DNA of 64,000 nt from positions 806,001-870,000 of the forward strand of contig VAFM01000001.1 of assembly GCA_005768725.1 (NCBI GenBank). Reading direction: 5' to 3'. Source of the DNA: Blastochloris viridis (GTDB taxonomy: Bacteria; Pseudomonadota; Alphaproteobacteria; UBA2136; UBA6156). The translations under genes were made by a program, and so were the position numbers. Below are positions 50,015 to 58,021 of the stretch, in pieces. The stretch's first letter is position 1. Every line of letters begins with the position of its first letter. Under the pieces are notes generated by a model. That model was not told the DNA's origin and did no database searches. It saw only the letters and a program-made list of their open reading frames with translations.

Positions 50015-50407
50015 ATGGATAAATTGATTCTCTCCGACACCGCATGGAAAGAACGCCTGACCGAGGAGCAGTACCGCGTATTGCGCGGGCATGGCACGGA
50101 GGCGGCGTTTTGCAGCGAACTGCACCCCGAAAGCCGCGACGGTATTTACCAATGTGTCGGCTGCGGGCTGCCGCTTTTCAGCAGCGCCCACAAGTTTACC
50201 AGCAAGAGCGGCTGGCCGAGTTTTTACCAGCCTGCCACGCCGGATGCGCTGGAAACCACAGTAGACAAGAGCTGGGGTATGGTGCGCACGGAAATTCATT
50301 GTGCGCGTTGCGACGGGCACTTGGGACATGTGTTTGAAGATGGGCCCGCCCCGACAGGCCTGCGCTACTGCCTGAATGGCGTGGCGCTGGAATTTGTGCC
50401 GGACTAA
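50015..50407 (+). CDS. msrB: peptide methionine (R)-S-oxide reductase
   Basis: It reduces methionine-R-sulfoxide in oxidised proteins. The 130-residue protein has two zinc CxxC pairs (CVGCG and CARCDGH), the conserved SKSGWPSFY, and the catalytic cysteine in GLRYCLNGVALEF; the usual motif is RYCINS(V/A), so the Ile-Ser has become Leu-Gly here. AAAGGAGGCATGCCAC precedes the start, a very strong ribosome binding site. Its stop overlaps the convergent 50404 gene by four bases. Confidence 0.95.
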   Translation: MDKLILSDTAWKERLTEEQYRVLRGHGTEAAFCSELHPESRDGIYQCVGCGLPLFSSAHKFTSKSGWPSFYQPATPDALETTVDKSWGMVRTEIHCARCDGHLGHVFEDGPAPTGLRYCLNGVALEFVPD

Positions 50408-51135
50408 CGTTTGCTAAGCGTGCAGGTCAGGGCACAGTGGTCGGAAATGCCGGTGTGGAGCTTGGCGTCGGCCAGTAGGTAGGACGGGGTGTGGAAAAGG
50501 CCGTCGACCATGAAAGGAATCGGCCCGGCCCGGTGCAGGTCGGGGTCGAGACTGGAGGTATAGTGCGACGGTATGCCATCTTCAAATGCTTGGCTGATCA
50601 GACTGAAGGTGGCACGTCCACGCGGCGCGTTAAAGTCACCGCATAGCAGTAAGCCATCGTGCGCTTTGGACTCGGCCTGTGCGGCAGCGACCAGTTTAGC
50701 GGCTGAGGCTTGCTGACTTGGTGTGGCTTCACCATGTACAGTTACATTCAGGTGCGTGGTGGCGATGCGGAAGCCTTGATAACTTGCCGCCAGCAGCACA
50801 TTCGGGGTGGTGTTGTCGCCGTATCCCGTGTGATGTTCGACCGCTTCGGCCGCGGTACCGTGGTAATAGGTGCGCGTTACGCCGGTCAACGCACCCCAGC
50901 CGATGATGCCAACACCTTGTGCGTCATCCAGACCTTCTTTATCGGGCGAAGGGCCTTTCAGCATCGGCGCAAAGGCCATGGCATTGCCCATGATGTCTTC
51001 GAAGAATGCGATATCGCTGCGCATAAGCTCCTGCAGGCACAGCACATCCGGCTTGTAGGTTTGCAGAAACGCATCCACGCGGTGGAGGTGTTTCGAGCGT
51101 TCGATATTGATGGAGGCGATGCGGAGACGGGTCAT
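50404..51135 (-). CDS. endonuclease/exonuclease/phosphatase-family protein
   Basis: A metal-dependent phosphoesterase of the EEP fold. The start MTRLRIASINIERS is at 51135. The 243 residues keep the family order: N in SINIERSK, E in CLQELM, H and N in ATTHLNVTVHG, D and N in LLCGDFNAPRG, and the terminal D-H in GISDHCALTC. It is not ExoIII (xth is elsewhere) and lacks its DNA-specific blocks. The substrate may be a nucleotide, phosphoinositide-like or sphingomyelin-type ester; nothing visible decides. It is a single gene, convergent with msrB. Confidence 0.82.
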   Translation of the reverse strand: MTRLRIASINIERSKHLHRVDAFLQTYKPDVLCLQELMRSDIAFFEDIMGNAMAFAPMLKGPSPDKEGLDDAQGVGIIGWGALTGVTRTYYHGTAAEAVEHHTGYGDNTTPNVLLAASYQGFRIATTHLNVTVHGEATPSQQASAAKLVAAAQAESKAHDGLLLCGDFNAPRGRATFSLISQAFEDGIPSHYTSSLDPDLHRAGPIPFMVDGLFHTPSYLLADAKLHTGISDHCALTCTLSKR

Positions 51136-51158
51136 GAGTGTCTTGTAGCATAAAATCA

Positions 51159-51187
51159 AAAAGCGCGCCCGAAGACGCGCTTTTTTG
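51159..51187. terminator. terminator of petABC
   Basis: AAGCGCG/CGCGCTT stem with CCCGAAGA loop, A5 before and T6 after. Confidence 0.85.
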
Positions 51188-51195
51188 TTGTGAGC

Positions 51196-51927
51196 CTAGT
51201 GGCCCTTCACATCTTTCCAGATAACGCGCTTGGTGAGGTAGGCAAGCACGGTGAAGATGATGAGGTAGAGGATCACGTAGAGGCCCATGTGTTGGCGCTC
51301 GACGCGCTCCGGCTCGGCCGCCCACTGCATGAACAGGGTGACGTCCTTGGCCATCTGCTCGACACTGGCAGGCGTTTCGTCATGGTAGGTCACCATGTCG
51401 GGGCCGGTCAGCGGATTAGGCATGGCGATGGCATGGCCCGGGAAGGCCTTGTTGAAGTGGGCACCTGCGGGCAGACCCTGCGGGAAGGTGTGGGCGATCA
51501 GTTCCGGGTCTTCCGAGTAGCCGGTGAGCACCGCGTAGGTGTAGTCGGCCAGGCCTTGGCGGGCTTTGGTCATCAGCGACAGGTCCGGCGGAACCTTACC
51601 GAAGGTTTCGGTCGCGGTCTGGTCGTCCTGGGCCGTCAGCAGCTTCTGGTCGAGAGTCATGTTGAGGTTCTTGGCCAGCGCCTGAACTTCCGCTTCGGTG
51701 AAGCCCGCACGCATCATATCGCGGTGGCTAACGTATTTGGCACTGTGGCAGGCCATGCAGACGTTGGTGAACACGGTGTAGCCGCGCAGAACCTGATCTT
51801 TATCGTAGCTGCCGCGCAGGCCCTGGAAGGACCATTTCTGCTTTTCGATATGCACGCCTTCCGAGGCGAACGGGGTGCTTACCAGCGCGGTGGCCAGCAG
51901 GGTGAGGGCGAGTAGAGAACGCTTCAT
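51196..51927 (-). CDS. petC: cytochrome c1
   Basis: The membrane-anchored c-type haem subunit of the cytochrome bc1 complex, which passes electrons from the Rieske protein to cytochrome c. The start MKRSLLALTL (51927) gives a signal peptide ending near FASEGV. The 243 residues include the haem motif C57-M-A-C60-H61, the region with the axial Met (AMPNPLTG), and a C-terminal membrane anchor (YVILYLIIFTVLAYL). It follows petB with an 11-base gap. Not fused to petB, unlike in some rhizobia. Confidence 0.96.
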   Translation of the reverse strand: MKRSLLALTLLATALVSTPFASEGVHIEKQKWSFQGLRGSYDKDQVLRGYTVFTNVCMACHSAKYVSHRDMMRAGFTEAEVQALAKNLNMTLDQKLLTAQDDQTATETFGKVPPDLSLMTKARQGLADYTYAVLTGYSEDPELIAHTFPQGLPAGAHFNKAFPGHAIAMPNPLTGPDMVTYHDETPASVEQMAKDVTLFMQWAAEPERVERQHMGLYVILYLIIFTVLAYLTKRVIWKDVKGH

Positions 51928-51938
51928 CGGTTGGCTCC

Positions 51939-53150
51939 TTAAATGCTGGTCGGTACGGGTTTGGCTTTTTCGAACTTGCTCAGGACAGGCAGCAAGGCAA
52001 AGAAACCGAAATAGAACGCGGTGGCGGCCTGTGCGATGAGCACGTAGATACCTTCCGGCGGCATCATACCGCACCAGCCGAGCAGCACGAAGTTCATCAG
52101 GAACAGCACGTACAGCGGGCGGTACAGCGGACGGAAGCGGGCGGAACGTACCGGGTGACGGTCGAGCCACGGCAGCACCAGCAGGATGGCAATGGCACCG
52201 AACATCGCGATGACCCCGATCTCCTTGATCGGGATGGCGCGCAGGATGGCGTAGAACGGCAGGAAGTACCATTCCGGCACGATGTGCGCGGGGGTGACCA
52301 GCGGGTTGGCCGGGATATTGTTGTCGGTGTGACCGAGGTATTCCGGGGCGTAGAACACCATGAAGGTGAACGGAATGAGGTAGACGCCCAGACCGAAGAT
52401 ATCCTTGATGGTGTAGTAGGGGTGGAACGGAATGAAGTCGGACTTTTTGGACAGGTTGATACCGACCGGGTTGTTCGACTTATGCTCGTGCAGCGCCCAG
52501 ATGTGCAGGATCACAATGGCGACGATCACGAACGGCAACACAAAGTGCAGCACGAAGAAGCGGTTGAGGGTCGGGTCTCCGACCGAGTAGCCGCCCCACA
52601 GCCAGACGACGATATCCTGACCGACGAACGGAATAACGGAGAGAAGGTTGGTAATCACGGTCGCGCCCCAGTAGGACATCTGGCCCCACGGCAGCACGTA
52701 GCCGAGGAAGCCGGTGGCCATCATCAGCAGGAAGATGATGACGCCGATGCCCCAGAGGACCTCACGCGGCGACTTATAACTACCGTAGTAAAGACCACGG
52801 GCCATGTGGATGTAGACCACGATAAAGAAGAAGCTTGCGCCGACCATGTGCATATTGCGGATCAGCCAGCCCCAGTTCACATCGCGCATGATGTGCTGGA
52901 TGCTGTCGAAGGCCATACCTACATCCGGCTTGTAGTGCATGGCGAGGAAGATACCGGTGAGGATCTGGAGCACCAGCGCGATACCGGCCAGGCTGCCGAA
53001 GTTCCACATATAGTTGAGGTTACGCGGCGCCGGGAAGTTGGAACCGACGCTGTTGTTGATGAAGGACAGGATCGGCAGACGGTCTTCAAACCACTGGTAA
53101 GTGTTGCGGATGTCGTTTTCGACCTGCTTGGGAGCGATATCGTGGGCCAT
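51939..53150 (-). CDS. petB: cytochrome b of the bc1 complex
   Basis: The 403-residue membrane core of complex III holds two b haems and the quinone sites. Eight or so hydrophobic helices are visible. The Qo-site motif PEWYF is in VPEWYFLPFYAI, with haem histidines in the conserved helix with 'MHMVGASFFFIVVYIHMARGLYYGSY' and its partner. Length is typical of full-length mitochondrial-type cytochrome b. It lies between petA and petC in the standard order, with gaps of 28 and 11 bases. Confidence 0.97.
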   Translation of the reverse strand: MAHDIAPKQVENDIRNTYQWFEDRLPILSFINNSVGSNFPAPRNLNYMWNFGSLAGIALVLQILTGIFLAMHYKPDVGMAFDSIQHIMRDVNWGWLIRNMHMVGASFFFIVVYIHMARGLYYGSYKSPREVLWGIGVIIFLLMMATGFLGYVLPWGQMSYWGATVITNLLSVIPFVGQDIVVWLWGGYSVGDPTLNRFFVLHFVLPFVIVAIVILHIWALHEHKSNNPVGINLSKKSDFIPFHPYYTIKDIFGLGVYLIPFTFMVFYAPEYLGHTDNNIPANPLVTPAHIVPEWYFLPFYAILRAIPIKEIGVIAMFGAIAILLVLPWLDRHPVRSARFRPLYRPLYVLFLMNFVLLGWCGMMPPEGIYVLIAQAATAFYFGFFALLPVLSKFEKAKPVPTSI

Positions 53151-53178
53151 GGGTGGTGTTCTTTTCTAGACCTTTGGA

Positions 53179-53730
53179 TTAACCGACACGGATGGTGTTG
53201 TCGTCGAGGAAGCGGTACGGGGGAATTTCGAGGTTGGTACCGGCAGGCCCGTGGCGCACGCGGCCCGAGTCGTCGAACTGGCTGCCGTGGCAGGGGCAGC
53301 GCCAGCCGCCGTATTCGCCGCCGCGCATCGGGACGCAGCCCAGGTGGGTGCACACACCCATCACCACCAGCCATTCGGCCTTCTGGACACGGTCTGCATC
53401 CTTGGCCGGGTCGAGGGTCGCGGTGGCGTCGCCTTTGCGGGCTTCTTCAATCTGGGCGGCGTTACGGTGCCATACGAACACCGGCTTGCCCTGCCACAGG
53501 AAGGTCTTGGACTCGCCTTCCGGAATTTCGGTCAGGTTGACGTCGATGGTGGCCATCGCCTTGACGCTGCGGCTGGGGTTCATGCTGGACACGAACGGCA
53601 GAGCCACGCAGGCGGCACCGGCTACGCCGAAGGCGGCAGTGGCATTGATTAACAGGGCACGGCGCTCGGCGTCGACATCGCCGAGGGCGACTTCATCGTT
53701 CACATCGTGGGTTTCGGGCTTTTTAGACAT
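53179..53730 (-). CDS. petA: Rieske iron-sulfur protein
   Basis: It takes the first electron from ubiquinol at the Qo site. The start MSKKPETHDV (53730) is preceded by AAAGGCTCCC. The 183-residue protein has a twin-arginine-like signal-anchor (ERRALLINATAAFGVAGAA), then the [2Fe-2S] ligands C127-T-H129 with C132 and C145-P-C147-H148. Transport by Tat, as for other Rieske proteins, is expected from RR-x-L. It heads petABC. Confidence 0.96.
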   Translation of the reverse strand: MSKKPETHDVNDEVALGDVDAERRALLINATAAFGVAGAACVALPFVSSMNPSRSVKAMATIDVNLTEIPEGESKTFLWQGKPVFVWHRNAAQIEEARKGDATATLDPAKDADRVQKAEWLVVMGVCTHLGCVPMRGGEYGGWRCPCHGSQFDDSGRVRHGPAGTNLEIPPYRFLDDNTIRVG

Positions 53731-53858
53731 GGGTAGGGAGCCTTTTTTCATCTCAAACTTGCGGCAACCTAGCGCAGGGCTTTTTGCTCGGCAAGGCCCC
53801 CTTGAGATAAATGCCCTTTTTTTGGTGAGGGTTTGTGGTTTCGTTACCTAATCTCCCT

Positions 53859-53886
53859 AAAAAAGCCGCATGTTTGCGGCTTTTCT
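53859..53886. terminator. terminator of the 53906 pseudogene
   Basis: AAGCCGC/GCGGCTT stem with an ATGTTT loop; T6 on the minus strand and TTTTC on plus. Confidence 0.8.
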
Positions 53887-53905
53887 CAATTTGCACAGTG
53901 GCAAT

Positions 53906-54451
53906 CTAGTTGACCGTCACTTTGACGCAGGTAGCCCATACCGTGGCGCGCGTCCCCTTATCACCGCCCACGGTGGCCTTGCAGGACGCCTCACCGATCG
54001 GCCCCGCGCCTATCAGGCCACATTTATCCTCTTCACAGGTATCGGTCATGGTTTCGTTGCGTGCTCCCGAACAACCTGTACGAACATACCCTGTCGGACA
54101 GGTTGCGACAGCCGTGGACGTCCCTCCTCCGGTACCCCCCTGCGCCATCACAATCTTAGTATAACTTGCGGCCGATACACTGGCCGCATTACGGCATCCG
54201 TTCGCATCTGCCCCCGCACTTCCTGGAGCATAAATCTTACCTGACTGCCCGCAAAGAACGATCTGATCTACCCGTGCGCCCAAACCCTGACTGTACAAAC
54301 TCACCTATTCTATCTGAGAACTCAGAGCATTCCAGCTCATCTGCTGCTGGAGTGGACCTCCGGCCGTACGCTCCTGCGCCTCCACCTGGCCTCCTAATAC
54401 CAGGGCAGCTACAAAGAGCGCGCACCCACCCGATATGTGCTTTTGATTCAT
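53906..54451 (-). pseudogene. secreted-protein gene broken by an in-frame amber codon
   Basis: The start MNQKHISGGC (54451), with AGAAAGGAATT upstream, leads to a signal peptide ending VEA before QERTAGG, then SWNALSSQIE, and a TAG at 54305-54307 (codon 49). The same frame continues open for 132 codons (VSLYSQGLGARVDQIVL to the TAA at 53906). It resembles the intact gene at 19712: AQERTA(S/G)G, W(T/N)ALS, ATCP(A/T)G and Cys-rich C-terminal half. The full length would be 181 residues against 167. One changed base (for example CAG to TAG) explains it; amber read-through or suppression cannot be excluded. A terminator still follows. Confidence 0.75.
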
Positions 54452-54590
54452 CCGTAATTCCTTTCTTTTCTTTTTAGCCGGTCGCATTAATTCTGGTGAC
54501 ATTTTATCTTTATAATCTTCTTTTTCAAAAGAGATTTCCAAAGGTAATTTCGTTAACGGGCAGGTTTTGCAGCTTGAAATTGCGCTACTA

Positions 54591-54624
54591 GAAAAGCCCG
54601 CCACACAGGTGCGGCGGGCTTTTC
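54591..54624. terminator. terminator of the 54633 gene
   Basis: GAAAAGCCCGCC/GGCGGGCTTTTC with ACACAGGTGC loop; T4 on each strand. Confidence 0.8.
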
Positions 54625-54632
54625 GTTCTCGG

Positions 54633-55292
54633 TTATTCATAGACACGCCTTGCATCGGCAATCACATGGATTTTAGCGGAATCGTCTTTGAGCAGCCCGT
54701 TGACACTATACCGGGCGGGCGACTCAAAATGCCGCAGAAACCAGTAGGGTACCATCCAGGTTTCGCCATAGCCGACACCGGCATAGACACTCTGGATACC
54801 GTCCCGCATCAGCACGCTTTTGGCGGCTTCTACGTACATTTCGTGGATAAGCGCCAGACTGTCCCTGAACTCTTCATGCACGTCGACCGAATCGATGACC
54901 AGCCTGTCAGTATGCCGCCAGACCCATGCCACCGCCACGATCCAGTTCTGGAATTCGACCACCCAGAACGCTCCGAGCGGGCTTTCGTGGCCATGCCAGG
55001 CACAGCGCGCGGCATACCCCTGCGGGTGCATGCAGCAATTTACAAACCGGCCCGCGAACACATCGCGCGGATTGGTTTTGGCCAACTGGGTCAGCGTCAT
55101 ACCGCATTCCGTAACCGGACGCGGCGAAGGAACGCGACAGTCTGAGGCGTGCCCCAGCGTTTTCTGCCAGCGCCGCCAGTTGGCGTCGTGGGCATCCGCG
55201 CTTACCTCCAGCACGTGTTGGATATGGTAGAATTCGTCCTTGAGATGCGGCCACAGCGCTAACGCCGGGGCGGGTTCTTTCGGCTTTCTCAT
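54633..55292 (-). CDS. orphan protein, 219 residues
   Basis: The start MRKPKEPAPAL is preceded by AAGGTGGATGATGCACA. The protein has a soluble alpha/beta look: LKDEFYHIQHVLEV, a Cys/His-rich stretch (NCCMHPQGYAARCAWHGHE), FWVVEFQNWIVAVAWVWRHTDRLVIDSVDVHEEFRD and AAKSVLMRDGIQSVYAG. The order of a beta-strand with VWR, a long helix and a late strand faintly recalls GNAT acetyltransferases, but the pyrophosphate loop is not visible, so I do not assign it. It has its own promoter and a strong terminator. It lies between petABC and the flagellar genes. Confidence 0.6.
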   Translation of the reverse strand: MRKPKEPAPALALWPHLKDEFYHIQHVLEVSADAHDANWRRWQKTLGHASDCRVPSPRPVTECGMTLTQLAKTNPRDVFAGRFVNCCMHPQGYAARCAWHGHESPLGAFWVVEFQNWIVAVAWVWRHTDRLVIDSVDVHEEFRDSLALIHEMYVEAAKSVLMRDGIQSVYAGVGYGETWMVPYWFLRHFESPARYSVNGLLKDDSAKIHVIADARRVYE

Positions 55293-55382
55293 TGTGCATC
55301 ATCCACCTTGCGCCTGACGGTGGACCCTCTTTAAACAACGGTGCGCTAGACCGTATGGAAAACGGATAAATCCACCTCTTTT

Positions 55383-55411
55383 AGTATACAACCAGATTCT
55401 TCTCAACAAAA
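55383..55411 (-). promoter_or_regulatory. promoter for the 54633 gene
   Basis: Minus strand TTTTGT (55411-55406), 17-bp spacer, TATACT (55388-55383). The -35 box lies in the fliW terminator T-tract. Confidence 0.5.
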
Positions 55412-55435
55412 AAAACCGCCGATGAGGCGGTTTTG
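55407..55435 (-). terminator. terminator of csrA-fliW
   Basis: On the minus strand CCGCCTC/GGCGG-type stem with ATC loop, then a run of eight Ts. Confidence 0.85.
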
Positions 55436-55454
55436 ACGGGTAGGTCTTCGCAAC

Positions 55455-55928
55455 CTAGAGCTTGTGCTGGGTGCTGTAGCTCTTGTTGGTGAAGATGAAC
55501 TGCGTACCGGTACGGTTGGCGCTGTTGATAAGCACCGGAGCCTTGACGTTGGCGGTCAGGTAGTAGCTTTCGCCTTGATCGTACAGGGTCAGAATGGTCA
55601 GGAACTGCGTGTCCGCCTGCGGCATCTTGGTTTCGCTGAGAGCTTCGGATACGTCGGACGAACCGAGCTCGACACCCAGTTGCGCCGGGTCGGCGACCAG
55701 GAAGGCGATGGACGGCTGGTTAACGCATTGCAGCAGCATCAGCGGCGAGTTATCGACACTCGGCAGCTTGGCCAGACCAAACTGGGTGCATTCGCGGAAG
55801 CCGAACAGGCCCTGCGGAAATTCCAGCAGGCGGTCCTCACGCAATTCAATATCTCCAAAGCGGGTATGGAAGGTAAGGGTGGCACCTTCTTTCGTGCTTA
55901 CGTCGGAGTGCATTGGCTGGCTCATCAT
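55455..55928 (-). CDS. fliW: flagellar assembly factor FliW
   Basis: FliW binds flagellin and the regulator CsrA, freeing flagellin mRNA from repression when flagellin is low. The preferred start is MMSQPMHSD (55928), 13 bases after the csrA stop and with CAGGGAGCAGCC upstream. An earlier ATG (55985) would overlap csrA by 44 bases. The 157-residue length is normal. Blocks TFHTRFGDIELRED, LLEFPQGLFGF, LMLLQCVNQPSIAFLV and LTANVKAPVLINSANRTG-type are FliW signatures. Directly following csrA, as in Bacillus and Campylobacter, it supports the CsrA-FliW switch. Confidence 0.93.
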   Translation of the reverse strand: MMSQPMHSDVSTKEGATLTFHTRFGDIELREDRLLEFPQGLFGFRECTQFGLAKLPSVDNSPLMLLQCVNQPSIAFLVADPAQLGVELGSSDVSEALSETKMPQADTQFLTILTLYDQGESYYLTANVKAPVLINSANRTGTQFIFTNKSYSTQHKL

Positions 55929-55941
55929 GGCTGCTCCCTGA

Positions 55942-56295
55942 TTATCGTTGGTGGTTTGGCTCGCGGTTGCGGTTGGTTGTGTCATTGTTGGCATCCTCTT
56001 CGGGCGTGGTTTCGGTTTGGGTTTGCGGGCCTACCTGTCCCTTGCCCAGAGAATGCAAGTTCTGTACCACTTTTCCGAGAATCGCCGAATCCGTGCGTTT
56101 CTCTTGTTGCGAGGACAAGGCAGCGGCCTTGTTCTCTTCTTGAATCTTCGCGAACAGTTCCTGTCGGTACACGCTGCTGCCGGTGGGATACTCGAACCCC
56201 AGCTTGACACGGCCCCCACTGACTTCCAGCACCTTCACCTCGATGGTACCGTTGATGACGATCGCTTCGCCGGTGCGTCGGGTAATGAGCAGCAT
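55942..56295 (-). CDS. csrA: carbon storage regulator CsrA with C-terminal extension
   Basis: CsrA binds GGA motifs in leader RNAs, usually blocking translation. The core (1-60) is MLLITRRTGEAIVINGTIEV, then LEVSGGRVKLGFEYP (RNA-binding edge strands) and VYRQELFAKIQEENKAA. The usual protein has 55-75 residues; this has 117, and the extra 50 (QNLHSLGKGQVGPQTQTETTP to NREPNHQR) are polar and probably disordered. AAAGGATATTTCCACC precedes the start. It has its own promoter and is followed by fliW. The tail has no counterpart I know. Confidence 0.92.
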   Translation of the reverse strand: MLLITRRTGEAIVINGTIEVKVLEVSGGRVKLGFEYPTGSSVYRQELFAKIQEENKAAALSSQQEKRTDSAILGKVVQNLHSLGKGQVGPQTQTETTPEEDANNDTTNRNREPNHQR

Positions 56296-56318
56296 GGTGG
56301 AAATATCCTTTCAGGCGC

Positions 56319-56347
56319 AGCATAGCTTGTTATGGAGCAGCGCACAA
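56319..56347 (-). promoter_or_regulatory. sigma-70-type promoter for csrA-fliW
   Basis: Minus strand TTGTGC (56347-56342), 17-bp spacer, TATGCT (56324-56319), 24 bases before the csrA start. Confidence 0.65.
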
Positions 56348-56438
56348 CGCGGGGATGTGCGCGAACGCTGCTAGATTAGGCGGAGCGCGGGGTTGGGATG
56401 TGTCAGAGCGTATTGCTGACGTTGCAGGATATTCGCGG

Positions 56439-56846
56439 CTAGCTTTTCAGCTTAGCTGCTTCAACCGCGGCGCGGGTGCGGGCTTCGTCCAGCGCATCCT
56501 TCTGTTGCTGCGTGAGAGAGGATTCATCGACATTGTTCACCAGTTGCTCCAAGCGGTTGACCGTGTTGGTCGGGCTGCCGGCAAAGGCGTCTTCGGCCAA
56601 GGCTTTGAGGGTCTTCATCAGCTCTTGTGCCTGTTGGCGCGGATTCTGCGGCAAATCTTCCTCAATCGGCACATAGCCGGAGGCAAGGTCGGACGACGAC
56701 GTTGCGGTGGAGGCAGCGGCAGATTCCACCGCCTGGGCTTCTTCCAGCATATCGGCAAAGCTGACGCTGCCCGCGGCACCGGTACGGGCTTTGGCTTTGG
56801 CTCTGTCGGCCGCCTTGATACCACCGAGACCCTTGATATCCACCAT
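56439..56846 (-). CDS. fliX: FliX-like flagellar assembly regulator
   Basis: FliX links early flagellar assembly to activation of the sigma-54 regulator FlbD in Caulobacter. The 135-residue protein starts MVDIKGLGGIKAAD, has a low-complexity Ala/Ser middle (SAAASTATSSSD), and a C-terminal helical part NPRQQAQELMKTLKALAEDAF, ending LDEARTRAAVEAAKLKS. This layout (short N-terminal motif, flexible link, C-terminal helices with 'LL-x-x-L') and its place two bases after fliR support FliX, but sequence identity is weak to my eye. A generic flagellar accessory protein is the alternative. Confidence 0.5.
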   Translation of the reverse strand: MVDIKGLGGIKAADRAKAKARTGAAGSVSFADMLEEAQAVESAAASTATSSSDLASGYVPIEEDLPQNPRQQAQELMKTLKALAEDAFAGSPTNTVNRLEQLVNNVDESSLTQQQKDALDEARTRAAVEAAKLKS

Positions 56847-56848
56847 GA

Positions 56849-57637
56849 CTAGTCTGCTCCCTCTTCTACCTGAAACAGCGTCAGTCTATCCTGTGTGGCG
56901 GTTGCCCACAACTGCAACATGCTGCCCAGCCCCGCCACCAGCAGCACCACGCTGACGGTAATGGTGACCGGCACACTGATGAAGAAGATCTGCAACTGCG
57001 GCACCAGACGGTTAAGTACACCGAACATCGCGTTGGTGAGCAAGCCCGCCACCACCACCGGCGCGGCCAGTTGCAGACCCAGGCGCATGATGACCGTCAT
57101 CATCTCGACATACACCGTGGCGATGTCGCCGACCTCCGGCATCACACCCGGCTTGAACAGGCTGTAGCTTTCTACCGCTGCCTGAATGAGCTGGTGGTGC
57201 ATATTCAGCCCCAATACCACCACGCCCGCGCACAATGTCAGAAAGACTGACGGTGCACCGCTGTTGGTATTGGTCGAAGGATCGAACAGGCTGGCGCCCT
57301 GAAACCCGGCAAGGAACGCGATGATTTCCCCCGCTAGGCTCATCGCCGCCATCATCAGGCGTGCGCCGAGGCCCAGCATCAGACCGATCACCATTTCGCC
57401 GAACAGCAGCAGCAGCACATCGGCCGTCCGCGTCGGCATGACCGGAAACTTATCCGCCAGCAAAGGTAATAACAGAAAGCTGATGCCGAGGGTTATCAGC
57501 AGGCGCACACGGATATTCACCGAGGGGTCGGAAATGGCGGGAAAGACCATGACAGCGGCACCGACGCGGGTGAAGAGCAGAAACAGCGGAAAGACCAGCA
57601 AACCGGTGAGGAGTTCGGAGAACGGTACGGGCGTCAT
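56849..57637 (-). CDS. fliR: flagellar biosynthesis protein FliR
   Basis: An inner-membrane part of the flagellar type III export gate (FliPQR). The 262 residues have six or so hydrophobic helices. Family features include GAAVMVFPAISDPSVNIRVR near the N-terminus, IIAFLAGFQGASLFDP in the middle, and the final VPQLQIFFISVPVTI. It follows fliQ with a 15-base gap; fliP is not here. The next gene, fliX-like, starts two bases after its stop. Confidence 0.95.
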   Translation of the reverse strand: MTPVPFSELLTGLLVFPLFLLFTRVGAAVMVFPAISDPSVNIRVRLLITLGISFLLLPLLADKFPVMPTRTADVLLLLFGEMVIGLMLGLGARLMMAAMSLAGEIIAFLAGFQGASLFDPSTNTNSGAPSVFLTLCAGVVVLGLNMHHQLIQAAVESYSLFKPGVMPEVGDIATVYVEMMTVIMRLGLQLAAPVVVAGLLTNAMFGVLNRLVPQLQIFFISVPVTITVSVVLLVAGLGSMLQLWATATQDRLTLFQVEEGAD

Positions 57638-57652
57638 CAGCCCCCGCCTCCG

Positions 57653-57946
57653 TTACGCACCGGTGCCGAGTACGACGGCAGGCTCCGGACGGATAATACG
57701 GGCATAGAGGTCTTCGGTTAATTGCTGCAACTGGCTGGCCATGAACGGCATGGTGATAAGCAGCACCGCGAAGACGAGAATGATTTTCGGCACAAAGGTC
57801 AGCGTTACTTCCTGAATACTGGTAAGAGCCTGGAACAACGCAATCACCAGACCGACCACCAGCGCCACCATCATGCTCGGCGCCGAGACCCACAGCAGGG
57901 TCATCATCGTCTCGCGGCCGATTGTGGCGACTAGTTCAGGGCTCAT
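57653..57946 (-). CDS. fliQ: flagellar biosynthesis protein FliQ
   Basis: A two-helix export-gate protein of 97 residues, slightly longer than the usual 89. It begins MSPELVATIGRETMMTLLWVSAPSM, then the conserved VGLVIALFQALTSIQEVTLTFVPKI-type loop between helices (A-x-TSIQE-x-TL), and a second helix. It belongs to the flgBC-fliE-fliQR run but is 75 bases from fliE, with no terminator between, so it is probably on the sigma-54 transcript from flgB. fliP is missing from this place. Confidence 0.95.
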   Translation of the reverse strand: MSPELVATIGRETMMTLLWVSAPSMMVALVVGLVIALFQALTSIQEVTLTFVPKIILVFAVLLITMPFMASQLQQLTEDLYARIIRPEPAVVLGTGA

Positions 57947-58021
57947 ACGCGGTACGCTAGCATAGACAGGATTTTTTGGGAGGGCGCTGCGCGATTTATG
58001 GGCACGCGGCGCATGGGTCGC

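Noticed and set aside
51196..52272. Longer cytochrome c1 reading into petB
   Set aside because: The extension is out-of-frame petB sequence; the signal peptide start at 51927 fits the family. A petB-petC fusion was considered and dismissed because of the stop and gap.
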